From: Betaproteobacteria bacterium
Lineage (GTDB): Bacteria; Pseudomonadota; Gammaproteobacteria; Burkholderiales; SG8-41
Assembly (NCBI GenBank): GCA_016183675.1
Contig: JACPEF010000060.1
Coordinates: 1 to 33,777 of the forward strand
Length of the DNA stretch: 33,777 nucleotides
Direction: 5' to 3'
The notes under the pieces are model-generated. The model was not told the origin of the DNA and searched no databases. It saw only the letters and a list, made by a program, of their open reading frames with translations. The translations under genes were made by a program, and so were the position numbers. Within the stretch, counting starts at the first letter, position 1; each line of letters begins with the position of its first letter. Shown here piece after piece: positions 13,122-21,999 of this stretch.

Positions 13122-13916
13122 TTACGGCTCAACAAGTTTGCGGTAAAGATGCCACGTTGCATGGCCCAATACCGGTAGGACCACGGCGAGGCCGATCAAA
13201 AACAGGATCGCCCCGGCCGCCAGCAGCACCACAACAATTAGTCCCCAGAGAGCCATCATTAAAGTATTGGAGCTGACTGCTTTGATCGAAACGTGGGCCG
13301 CCGTCATGGCAGTCACCGGTCTGTCCAGGGCCAAAGGAAAGGAGACCACCGAAATCGCCAGCGCCGCGACGGCGAAAAAGAACCCGAGAACAGTACCGTA
13401 GAAGATCAGCGCACCACCCCGTCGGGTTGTGAGTACTTGGGTCACAAAGTCTGAGATCGAATCCGGTGGAACTGCGCCGAACAGACCAAAGTAGAGGGTT
13501 TCCGCCACATACAGCCAGGCGACATAGAGCAGCATCATCGCCAGCGAAAGCGCCAGGATGGGAGCGAATGAGGAAGAGTGGACAAAATCGAACGCTGAGC
13601 GCCAGGTGAGGTCGAGCCCGCGTTCGCGACGTCGGCTCATTTCAAAAAGACCAACCGAGACCACGGGGCCGAGAAAGGTAAGGCCCGCGACCATCGGAAA
13701 GGCGAGATGCAGCAGATTGTCGCCAACCAGAAGCAGTGTCCAGAGCAGGGCGAACAGCGGATAAATTACGATCAAGAACGCGATAATGCTTGGTTTGGCA
13801 TTAAAGTCGTCGAAGCCTTCCTTCAGCGCCTGCCAGAGATCTTTCACGCCGATCTTGCGGATTCTGATCTCGCTCGATCTGACTTGTCTGTCCCTAAAAG
13901 ATTTTTCCTGAGCCAT
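13122..13916 (-). CDS. DUF2189-type integral membrane protein
   Basis: 264 aa with multiple TM segments; KIGVKDLWQALKEGFDDFNAKPSIIAFLIVIYPLFALL resembles DUF2189 proteins. Confidence 0.75.
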   Translation of the reverse strand: MAQEKSFRDRQVRSSEIRIRKIGVKDLWQALKEGFDDFNAKPSIIAFLIVIYPLFALLWTLLLVGDNLLHLAFPMVAGLTFLGPVVSVGLFEMSRRRERGLDLTWRSAFDFVHSSSFAPILALSLAMMLLYVAWLYVAETLYFGLFGAVPPDSISDFVTQVLTTRRGGALIFYGTVLGFFFAVAALAISVVSFPLALDRPVTAMTAAHVSIKAVSSNTLMMALWGLIVVVLLAAGAILFLIGLAVVLPVLGHATWHLYRKLVEP

Positions 13917-14541
13917 GACGAAACCCGCTTTTCAAAGAGTTCATGCGGCCACGGTGTGGGCGACCAAACCGGCCACTCCAGGTGCTGGCCTGCCGTGCCG
14001 AACTCTCGATACAAAACGATAGGAAATTCAATCCGGCCGTGATCTCGCGTCGCCGAGCCGGGGCGCCGGGAGCGGGGGCGGAAAAGCTGCCGCAATACGC
14101 ATAACGGGTCTTATGTTCATGCTGGCTTCTCCCTCCCCGGCAAACGACCGCGATCCGCGTGGGTCATGAGCGGGATCAGCGGTGAATTACCGAGCAATCT
14201 ATTCCAACCGCCGGAGCGTGACAAGCGCTGTCCCGTGCCAAGTGAAGCCGGGGTCAGGTCTTGAAACTTGAATTACCGTCAGCTAGGGCCGAGCTCATCT
14301 GCGTCCATCGCCGGCTTAATTGTTGTTTTTTTATGTTCCTCTGCGTCCTCGGCGGTGAGAGGTTAAGGTTCTCTTGGCGTCTTGGCGGTTCCCAAAACCC
14401 GTGAGTCGGGAGATCGGGAGATCGTGAGGGGGTATTTCCATCTCCCGCCCTCACGCTCTAACGCTCTCACGGAAACTGTCGCCCTCACGCTCTCTCGGAT
14501 TCTCTCCCTCCGCGTCCTCTGCGGTGGGAGGTTAAGGTCTT

Positions 14542-15531
14542 TCACTGCACCTGGATTTTCGCCGCCTTGACGAGCTTCGCGTACTTCGCGAGGTCGTTCT
14601 TGATGACCTGCGCGAACTCTTCCGGCGTGTTGCCCACCAGCTCGTTGCCGCCCTGCGTTGCCAGGCGCTCGATCACGTCCGGCGCCCTGAGTGCCTTCGC
14701 GACTTCGCGGTAGAGCAGGTCGACAATGGCCTTCGGCGTGCCGCCCGGAGCGACCACAGCCTGCCACTGGGTAAGCTCGAAGCCCTTCAGTCCCAGCTCG
14801 TCGAGCGTCGGCACCTCGGGGAGCGCGGAGGAGCGCTTGCGCGCGGTCACGCCCAGCGCCCTGAGCTTGCCCGCCCTGAGCTGCGGGACCGAGGTGATCA
14901 CGGTATCGAACATGTAGTTGAGCTGGCCGCCGAGCAGCGCGGCGAGCGAGGCCGCGCTGCCGGTGTACGGCACGTGGATCGCCTGGGTGCCGGTCATGAG
15001 GTTGAAGAGTTCCCCGGAGAGATGGTTCCCGCCCCCGATCCCGGTCGAGCCGTAGGTCATCTGGCCGGGCTTTGTCCTGAGCACCACGACGAAATCGTCC
15101 AGCGTCCTCACCGGCAGCGACGGCGGCACGACCAGCACGTACATGTAGGAAGTGCCCTGCGTGACCGGCGCGAAATCCTTGATCGGGTCGTACGGCACCT
15201 TCTTGTACAACACCGGATTGACCGCCAGCGGGCCGCTGTTGCCCATCACCAGCGTGTAGCCGTCGGGCGCGCTCTTCGCGACGATGTCGGTGCCGATGCC
15301 GCCGTTCGCGCCCGGGCGGTTGTCCACGACCACCGTCTGGCCCAGCGCCTCAGTGAGCTTCTGGCCGATCGTGCGGGTGAAGATGTCCCCCGCGCCGCCG
15401 GCGACGTACGGGCAGATGAACCGGATCGGGCGCGTCGGATACTTCAGGTCGGCTGCCGTCTTCTGGGCCGGCGCGCCGAGCGACCACAGGACGGCCATCA
15501 GTCCCACGCCCAATTTCATCGCAGCTCTCAT
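14542..15531 (-). CDS. TctC/Bug-family tripartite tricarboxylate transporter solute-binding protein
   Basis: YPTRPIRFICPYVAGGAGDIFTRTIGQKLTEALGQTVVVDNRPGANGGIGTDIVAKSAPDGYTLVMGN. Confidence 0.94.
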   Translation of the reverse strand: MRAAMKLGVGLMAVLWSLGAPAQKTAADLKYPTRPIRFICPYVAGGAGDIFTRTIGQKLTEALGQTVVVDNRPGANGGIGTDIVAKSAPDGYTLVMGNSGPLAVNPVLYKKVPYDPIKDFAPVTQGTSYMYVLVVPPSLPVRTLDDFVVVLRTKPGQMTYGSTGIGGGNHLSGELFNLMTGTQAIHVPYTGSAASLAALLGGQLNYMFDTVITSVPQLRAGKLRALGVTARKRSSALPEVPTLDELGLKGFELTQWQAVVAPGGTPKAIVDLLYREVAKALRAPDVIERLATQGGNELVGNTPEEFAQVIKNDLAKYAKLVKAAKIQVQ

Positions 15532-15710
15532 ATCCTCTCCTCTCCGAGCGTCCCGGCTTGCCGTTGCCAGGCTCTACTTTGAAGCGGCAGCGAGAATAGC
15601 ACAAGGCCCGGACTTGAGCTAAACTTCAAGCCCCTCGTCGCCTTTCGCGCCCGCTCGCGCAGTATGACCGCAGTGATCACCCCTCGCGTCCCGCCGGCCT
15701 GCTGTCCGCC

Positions 15711-17138
15711 ATGCTGAATTCCGGACCGTCCGCGCGTCGCGCGATTCCCTCTCTCGACCGGCTGCTCAGGCTCGACGCAGTCGCAGGGCTCATCGCGCGC
15801 TACGGCCGTCCGCTCGTGACCGAAGCGGCGCGCGCGGAGCTCGCCGCGCTGCGCGCCGCCCTCTCCCGCCGCACCGCACGTCCCGACGTCGCCTTCGACG
15901 ACCGCGGCTTCGTGCGCGCGTGCGCCGCGCGGCTTGACCGCGAGACGCAGCCATCGCTCAAGCCCGTGTTCAACCTGACGGGCACGGTGCTTCATACCAA
16001 CCTGGGCCGGGCGCTCATGCCGCAGGAGGCCGCCCAAGCGGTCGCGCGCGCGATGACGCGCCCCGTCAACCTCGAATTCGACCTCGAAGGCGGCGACCGC
16101 GGCGAGCGCGACCTACACGTCGAGCGCTGGCTCGTCCGGCTCACCGGTGCGGAAGCGGCGCTCGTGGTGAACAACAACGCCGCCGCCGTGTACCTCGTGC
16201 TGAACACGCTCGCGCAGAAGAGGGAAGTGCCGGTCTCGCGCGGCGAGCTGATCGAGATCGGCGGCGCCTTCCGCATGCCCGACATCATGGCGCGCGCAGG
16301 ATGCAAGCTCAGGGAGATCGGCACGACCAACCGCACGCATCTCAAGGATTACGCCGGCGCGATTTCGCCGCGCACCGCGGCGCTCATGAAGGTGCACACC
16401 AGCAACTATGCGATCCACGGCTTCACGGCGGCCGTCGCCGAAGCCGATCTCGCCGCCCTCGCCCGCAAGCACGCGCTGCCGTTCATCGTGGACCTCGGCA
16501 GCGGGATGCTGGTCGACCTCGAGGATTACGGGCTGCCGCACGAGCCCACGCCGCGCGAGTCGCTCGCCGCCGGCGCCGACGTCGTCACCTTCAGCGGCGA
16601 CAAGCTGCTCGGCGGCCCGCAGGCCGGATTGATCGTGGGTCGCGCGGAGCTGATCGAGCGGCTCCGCAGGAACCCCATGAAGCGCGCGCTGCGGGTGGAC
16701 AAGATGACGCTCGCGGCGCTGGAAGCCGTGCTCAAGCTCTACGCCGACCCTCGCCGGCTGCAGGCCGCGCTGCCGACGCTGAGGCTGCTCTCGCGCCCGC
16801 TCGCGGAAATCGAGGCGCAGGCAGAGCGCCTGCTGCCGGCGCTGCGGGCGGCGCTTGCCGGCACGGCCGGGGCCGAGATCGTCGCGGTGAAGAGCCAGAT
16901 AGGCAGCGGATCGCTGCCGGTCGACCTCGTCGCAAGCTGCGGCGTTGCCGTGAGCGTAGCGGGCAAGCGGCGCAACGCGGCCGCCGCGCAGATTTCCTCG
17001 GCCTTCCGCGCCCTGCCGGTCCCGGTGATCGGGCGCGTGAAGGACGGCGCCTTCATCATGGATCTGCGCTGCCTCGATGACGAAGCCGAGTTCCTCGCCC
17101 AACTCGGCGAACTGAAATTTGAACCACAGAGGCACTGA
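15711..17138 (+). CDS. selA: L-seryl-tRNA(Sec) selenium transferase
   Basis: 475 aa with FNLTGTVLHTNLGRALMP, AALVVNNNAAAVYLVLNTLA, VVTFSGDKLLGGPQAGLIVG. Confidence 0.97.
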   Translation: MLNSGPSARRAIPSLDRLLRLDAVAGLIARYGRPLVTEAARAELAALRAALSRRTARPDVAFDDRGFVRACAARLDRETQPSLKPVFNLTGTVLHTNLGRALMPQEAAQAVARAMTRPVNLEFDLEGGDRGERDLHVERWLVRLTGAEAALVVNNNAAAVYLVLNTLAQKREVPVSRGELIEIGGAFRMPDIMARAGCKLREIGTTNRTHLKDYAGAISPRTAALMKVHTSNYAIHGFTAAVAEADLAALARKHALPFIVDLGSGMLVDLEDYGLPHEPTPRESLAAGADVVTFSGDKLLGGPQAGLIVGRAELIERLRRNPMKRALRVDKMTLAALEAVLKLYADPRRLQAALPTLRLLSRPLAEIEAQAERLLPALRAALAGTAGAEIVAVKSQIGSGSLPVDLVASCGVAVSVAGKRRNAAAAQISSAFRALPVPVIGRVKDGAFIMDLRCLDDEAEFLAQLGELKFEPQRH

Positions 17139-17245
17139 GGGCACAGAGGAAACATGAACGAGATGTCGTATATGCGGAAAAGTTCTCGCGCTTCCTTGTC
17201 GGTCTCCGTGTCTCTGTGTCTCTGTGGTGAAGAGGTGGACGCGGA

Positions 17246-19243
17246 ATGATCGTCGCGACGGCGGGACACATAGACCACGGCAAGACGCTGCTGGTGAAGA
17301 CGCTCACCGGCGTGGACACCGACCGCCTGCCGGAGGAAAAGGCGCGCGGCATCTCGATCGACCTCGGCTTCGCGTACTGGCCGCTCGAGAGCGGGGCCGT
17401 CATCGGCTTCGTGGACGTCCCCGGCCACGAGCGCTTCATCCGCAACATGCTGGCCGGCGTGTGCGGGATCGATTTCGCGTTGCTGGTCGTCGCCGCCGAC
17501 GACGGTGTGATGCCGCAGACCGTCGAGCACCTGCACATCCTCGAGCTGCTCGACATTCGCCGGGGCATCGCCGCCATCACCAAGGTGGACCGCGTCGCGC
17601 CCGAGCGCGTGGAGATGGTCGCCGCGGAGGTCACCGCGCTGCTGGCGGCCACCCGCCTCGCCGGCGTGCCGGTGCTCCCGGTGTCGGCGGTGAGCGGCGC
17701 GGGGATCGAGGAATTGCGCCGCACGCTGACGGCCGCGGCGAACGCGCAGGCCGCGCGCGCCACCGAAGGCCAGCATTTCCGGCTCGCGATCGATCGCGCT
17801 TTCACCATCGCCGGCAGCGGGACGGTGGTGACGGGCACGGTGTTCAACGGAAGCGTCGCACCCGGCGACAAGCTCGTGGTCTCGCCCAGGGGCACGCCGG
17901 TGCGCGTGCGCGGCATCCAGATGCGCGGGCTCGCCGCGGCGCGCGCGCAGGCCGGGCAGCGCTGCGCGCTCAACCTGACGGGCGCCGATGTCGAGACCGT
18001 GTCACGCGGCGACTGGGTGCTCCATGAGGCGATCCACGCGCCGGCGCAGCGCGTGGATGCGCGCGTGACCGTGCTCGCCGCCGAAGCGAACGAGCTCGAG
18101 CACTGGACGCCGCTGCACGTGCATCTCGCGACTGCGGACGTCACCGCGCGCATCTCGATTCCCGGGGGAGGCGCGATCGCGCCCGGCGGCTCCGCCATCG
18201 CGCAGCTCGCGCTCGACAAACCGGTCGGCGCGCTCCACGGCGACCGCTTCATTCTCCGCGACCAGTCGGCGCGCCGCACGCTGGGCGGCGGCGTCGTGAT
18301 CGACCCGTTTCCCGGCGCCGGGCGCCGCGCGGCGGCCGCGCGGAAAGCCGAACTCGCCGCGCTCGAGAGCGGTGCGCCTGAGGCGGCGCTCGCCGAGTTG
18401 CTCAAGGCTCAAGAGCAGGGCGTCGATCTCTCCCGTTTCGAGCGCACCTTCAACCTGAAGCCCGAACGCGCGGCGCAGCTCTACTCCGCCGCGGGCGTCG
18501 CCGTGCTCGGCAAGGAAAACCGCATCGGCGTTGCGCAGGCGCGGCGCGAGGGCCTGCGTGAACGTATTTCCGCCGCGGTGTGCGATTTTCACCGCGCCCA
18601 GCCGCAGGCGGTGGGGGTGGAGATGGAAGCGCTCCGCGCGCAGCTCGCGCCCAAGCTTCCCATGGAAGCGTTCCAGTCGCTTGCGCGCGAGCTCGCGGAC
18701 GAGCGAAGGCTCGAGATCGGTGGCACGGCCGCGCGTCTGCCCGGACACGACGCGACCTCCAACCCTGAAGACGAGAGGATGTGGCAAGCCGTCCTGCCGG
18801 CATTGCAGGCGGGAGGGCTCGCGCCGCCGACGGTCGCGGAGCTCGCCCTCAAGCTCAAGCTGAAGGACGCGATGCTCACGGACTTTCTGCACCGCAAGAG
18901 CCGGACGGGTGAAGTGATGAAGGTCACGCCGGACCGATTCTATCCGCGCGCCGTGCTCGCTTCGCTTGCCGCGACCGCGCATGCGCTGGCGCAGAGGAAC
19001 GCCAGCGGCACCTTCACCGCGGCGCAGTACCGCGACGCAACGGGCATCGGCCGCGGGCTTGCAATCGAGATCCTCGAGTACCTCGATAGGCTCGCGATCA
19101 CGCAGCGGGTAGGCGACGCGCGCAAGATGCGGAAGGACTACGCCGCCGTCCTGGGACCCGCGGCGCCGGTCAGCGGGCCGGCGAAAACTTCCGCCGCCAA
19201 GGACGCCAAGGAAAAGCAACATCAAGATTTCAGCCGCAGATAA
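17246..19243 (+). CDS. selB: Selenocysteine-specific translation elongation factor
   Basis: 665 aa with MIVATAGHIDHGKTLLVKTLTGVDTDRLPEEKARGISIDLGFAY, DVPGHERFIRNMLAGV, and SelB winged-helix C-terminus. Confidence 0.97.
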   Translation: MIVATAGHIDHGKTLLVKTLTGVDTDRLPEEKARGISIDLGFAYWPLESGAVIGFVDVPGHERFIRNMLAGVCGIDFALLVVAADDGVMPQTVEHLHILELLDIRRGIAAITKVDRVAPERVEMVAAEVTALLAATRLAGVPVLPVSAVSGAGIEELRRTLTAAANAQAARATEGQHFRLAIDRAFTIAGSGTVVTGTVFNGSVAPGDKLVVSPRGTPVRVRGIQMRGLAAARAQAGQRCALNLTGADVETVSRGDWVLHEAIHAPAQRVDARVTVLAAEANELEHWTPLHVHLATADVTARISIPGGGAIAPGGSAIAQLALDKPVGALHGDRFILRDQSARRTLGGGVVIDPFPGAGRRAAAARKAELAALESGAPEAALAELLKAQEQGVDLSRFERTFNLKPERAAQLYSAAGVAVLGKENRIGVAQARREGLRERISAAVCDFHRAQPQAVGVEMEALRAQLAPKLPMEAFQSLARELADERRLEIGGTAARLPGHDATSNPEDERMWQAVLPALQAGGLAPPTVAELALKLKLKDAMLTDFLHRKSRTGEVMKVTPDRFYPRAVLASLAATAHALAQRNASGTFTAAQYRDATGIGRGLAIEILEYLDRLAITQRVGDARKMRKDYAAVLGPAAPVSGPAKTSAAKDAKEKQHQDFSRR

Positions 19244-19440
19244 ACGCAGATAAACGCGGATAAGATCAAGGGCGGAAATCAGCCACGGAAACACACGGAA
19301 AAAGCAATGAATCGGGTCTTGACTCTCAGTTCATCGCTCATCATTCATCATTCATCGTTGCTCTTCCTCGCCGCCGATGGACCCGGTTAGAGGCCCCGCC
19401 TCTAACGGGGTGGACGCCGATAGACGCCGATGAAAAACTG
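19231..19440. repeat. Dispersed intergenic repeat block, copy 1 (copy 2 at 26790-26965)
   Basis: GCCGCAGATAAACGCAGATAAACGCGGATAAGATCAAGGGCGGAAATCAGCCACGGAAACACACGG...TCATTCATCGTTGCTC is repeated in order and orientation at 26790. Confidence 0.85.
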
Positions 19441-19542
19441 AACCACAAAAGGCACGAAGGACACAAAGGAAAAGCCAGTTGCCCTGAAATCTGAATCCCG
19501 TATCCCGTATCCCGAATCCCGTATCCTGAACCCGGATCCTTT

Positions 19543-20460
19543 ATGACACAGACCTATGACCTCATCGTGATCGGCGAAGGCATCACCGGTCTCACCGCGG
19601 CGAACCACGCCGCGCGCCAGGGCCTCGCCGTCGCCACCTTCGAAGCCGAACTGTTCGGCGGCTTGGTGATCAATGTCAACGAGCTCGATGGCTATCCCGA
19701 GGACCGGGTGACATCGGGCACCGACCTCGCCTCCGAGCTCATGCAGGCCAACGCCGAGGCGGGCGTGGCGAGCATCCAGGAAGAAGTCACGTCCATCCGC
19801 GCGGGCGGCGGAGCGTTCGAGGTCGCGACCGCCGGCCGCTCCTACGGCGCGCGCCAGGTGGTGGTCGCCTCCGGCGCTCGGCTGAAGAAGCTGGGCATTC
19901 CCGGCGAAGATGAATTCGAAGGACGCGGCGTCTCGCGTTGCGCCGACTGCGACGCCCCCCTGTTCCAGAACGAAGAGGTGGTGGTGGTCGGCGGCGGGGA
20001 TTCCGCGCTGCAGGAAGCGCTGGTGCTGGCGAAGTTCTGCCGCAAGGTGCGGTTGATCCATCGCGGCGATCGCTTCCGCGCGCAGCGGCACCTCGCCGAG
20101 CAAGTCGGCGCCGACCCCAGGATATCCAACATGTGGAACACCACGGTCGAGGCGATCCTCGGCGGTAAAATGGTCGAGAAGGTGCGCGTCAAGCATGCCG
20201 GCGACGGAAAAACCGAGGAAATCGCCTGCGCCGGGGTATTTGCCTACGTCGGGCTCGCGCCCAATACGGCAGTGGTTCCGTCCGGCATCGCCCGCGATGA
20301 GCGCGGCTATCTGGTCACGAACGATGCGTTCGAAACCTCGATTGCGGGCATCTGGTCGGTCGGGGCGGTGCGCGCCCGCTACAGCGGGCTGCTGCGCGAT
20401 GCCGTGGTCGAAGCGAAGCGTGTCGCGGAAGCGGTACGCAACCGCCTCGCCCTGGACTGA
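19543..20460 (+). CDS. Thioredoxin-reductase-like FAD/NAD(P)-binding oxidoreductase
   Basis: 305 aa with DLIVIGEGITGLTAANHAA, redox motif CADC, VVVVGGGDSALQEAL, and SVGAVR near the C-terminus. Confidence 0.9.
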   Translation: MTQTYDLIVIGEGITGLTAANHAARQGLAVATFEAELFGGLVINVNELDGYPEDRVTSGTDLASELMQANAEAGVASIQEEVTSIRAGGGAFEVATAGRSYGARQVVVASGARLKKLGIPGEDEFEGRGVSRCADCDAPLFQNEEVVVVGGGDSALQEALVLAKFCRKVRLIHRGDRFRAQRHLAEQVGADPRISNMWNTTVEAILGGKMVEKVRVKHAGDGKTEEIACAGVFAYVGLAPNTAVVPSGIARDERGYLVTNDAFETSIAGIWSVGAVRARYSGLLRDAVVEAKRVAEAVRNRLALD

Positions 20461-20661
20461 CGTCCCCAGGAAAGCAGCAATAAAATAGCCGCCAAGACGC
20501 CAAGAACGCCAAGAGAACCGGACGAATTACTACACAGGCAGCGACAGACCAAGGGCAAATTCGATGTTGCCTGTTTCGCTTGCTGATTCAATTTTTGCTT
20601 TGGTCTTCTTCGCGGCCTTGGCGCCTTGGCGGCTAAATTTGATTTTGTTTTTCATTCTAAC

Positions 20662-20756
20662 GGAAGGGAATCGCTCCCGGTGGGGCGGCCGGACTTCAAA
20701 CCCGGTAGGGGCCGCTGGCGGTCCTTCGTGGGTTCGACTCCCACTCTCTTCCGCCA
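20662..20756 (+). tRNA. selC: tRNA-Sec (anticodon UCA)
   Basis: GGAAGGGA...TCTCTTCC-G-CCA 8-bp acceptor, GTGGG-TTCGACT-CCCAC T arm, GGACTTCAAACCCGG anticodon arm, long variable arm; 95 nt, closely resembling E. coli selC. Confidence 0.96.
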
Positions 20757-20781
20757 AACACCGCTCTTGCGGTGTTTGGCG
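20752..20781 (+). terminator. Perfect 13-bp hairpin overlapping the tRNA-Sec 3' end
   Basis: CGCCAAACACCGC-TCTT-GCGGTGTTTGGCG; no U-tract, so it could be a terminator or processing hairpin. Confidence 0.6.
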
Positions 20782-20787
20782 TCAAGG

Positions 20788-20819
20788 GTGACGAAGTGAC
20801 GTGGTGACGCAGTGACGGA
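20788..20819. repeat. Octamer array (GTGACGNN)x4, left arm
   Basis: GTGACGAA GTGACGTG GTGACGCA GTGACGGA, complementary to 20931-20984. Confidence 0.85.
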
Positions 20820-20930
20820 CGGTAAATTGCCCGCCGTATTGCGCCTGCTGCTTGGAAGCCGGATCCCGTCGCAAGCTATTCGCTATACCGGCACCGCATC
20901 TTTTCGACACGACCACGCTTCACCACCGCA

Positions 20931-20984
20931 TCACTTCGTCACTTCGTCACTGCGTCACTTCGTCACTTCGTCACTGCGTCACTT
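20931..20984. repeat. Octamer array (TCACTTCG/TCACTGCG), right arm
   Basis: About 6.5 consecutive 8-nt units abutting the tctC stop. Confidence 0.88.
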
Positions 20985-21934
20985 GGCAAGCCCCTTGGCC
21001 ATGCCGAGCTTGGTCAGGATCTCGGCATAGACCTTGGTTTCGCGGTCCAGGTCCTTGCGGAACTGGGCGGAATTCGCGTAGGCGTTGTACCAGCCGAACT
21101 TGTCCAGCGCGTTCTTCCACGAGTCGGTGCGGACCGTCTTCGCCAGCGTCTGATCCCAGTACTTGACGGTGCTCGCCGGGACGCTGATGCCCTTCTTCTT
21201 GAAGAACATCTTCGAGGAATTCGCCTGGAGAAGTTACCTGAGTCCGCGGCTGAAGGCCCTGGGCTTGCCGGCCCTCACGGGGTACGCCTTGGTCGCGGTC
21301 GTCTGGTTCACCTGGCACGTAGCAGCTGGATCATGAGGTCCCCGCCGCTCTTGAACGACACCAGCTTGATCCTCTTGGGATCAGCCCCATAGGCCAAGGC
21401 GGGGCGCAGGATGTTCATCTGGTCGTTGCTGGGTACCGTGCCCACACCGAATACCACAGAGGTTGGATCGGCTTTCAGCTTGTCGAGAATATCCTTGGCG
21501 GACTTGAAAGGAGAGTCGGCGCGCACCACCCATACCAGGTATTCGGTGATCATCCTGGCGATCGGCGTCACGTCATGGTAATCGAGTGTCGTGGTTCCCA
21601 CGATCTTGTTGACGTAAATCCGGTTCGATTCGACGTAGAGGGTGTACGGATCGCCGCTGCGCTGGTGGACGTACGATTTCGCCAGGTTGCCGCCCGCCCC
21701 GCCCATGTTCTTGAGCACGAAGCCGGTCGGAAGCAGCCTGGTTTCCAGCATCGTCCGCTCCAGCGCGCGCCCGAACAGGTCGAGCCCGCCACCCGGGCTT
21801 CCCGCCACGACGATCAGGATGTTGCGGTCGGGAAATGTTCCCGCCTGCGCGCCTTCCGCTGCTCCGCAGAGCAGAATGGGCAAGAAAGCCTGTGCCAATC
21901 TCTTGATATTCATTTCTCCCTCCGGGCCGCCCAA
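20979..21934 (-). pseudogene. Disrupted TctC-family solute-binding protein
   Basis: N-terminal part 21308-21934 (MNIKRLAQAFLPILL...GGDLMIQLL) and C-terminal part 20979-21209 (VKYWDQTLAKTVRTDSWKNALDKFGW...) are separated by unrelated sequence. Confidence 0.85.
21211..21336 (+). pseudogene. Fragment of a CPBP-family intramembrane protease gene
   Basis: Plus strand encodes FEEFAWRSYLSPRLKALGLPALTGYALVAVVWFTWHVAAGS*, with EExxxR and FxxxH motifs of CPBP/Abi proteases. Confidence 0.65.
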
Positions 21935-21999
21935 TATCCGGGTTGATTATACTTCGCCTGGACGAGGACAGGGGCGCGACGGATCGAGGGCATGACGAC

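Noticed and set aside
19543-20460. Thioredoxin-reductase-like gene as a third selenoprotein
   Set aside because: Its redox motif is CADC with ordinary Cys codons, and the terminal TGA is followed by no plausible extension or SECIS.
20788-20984. CRISPR array
   Set aside because: Units are 7-8 nt, directly adjacent, with no unique spacers of uniform length and no cas genes.
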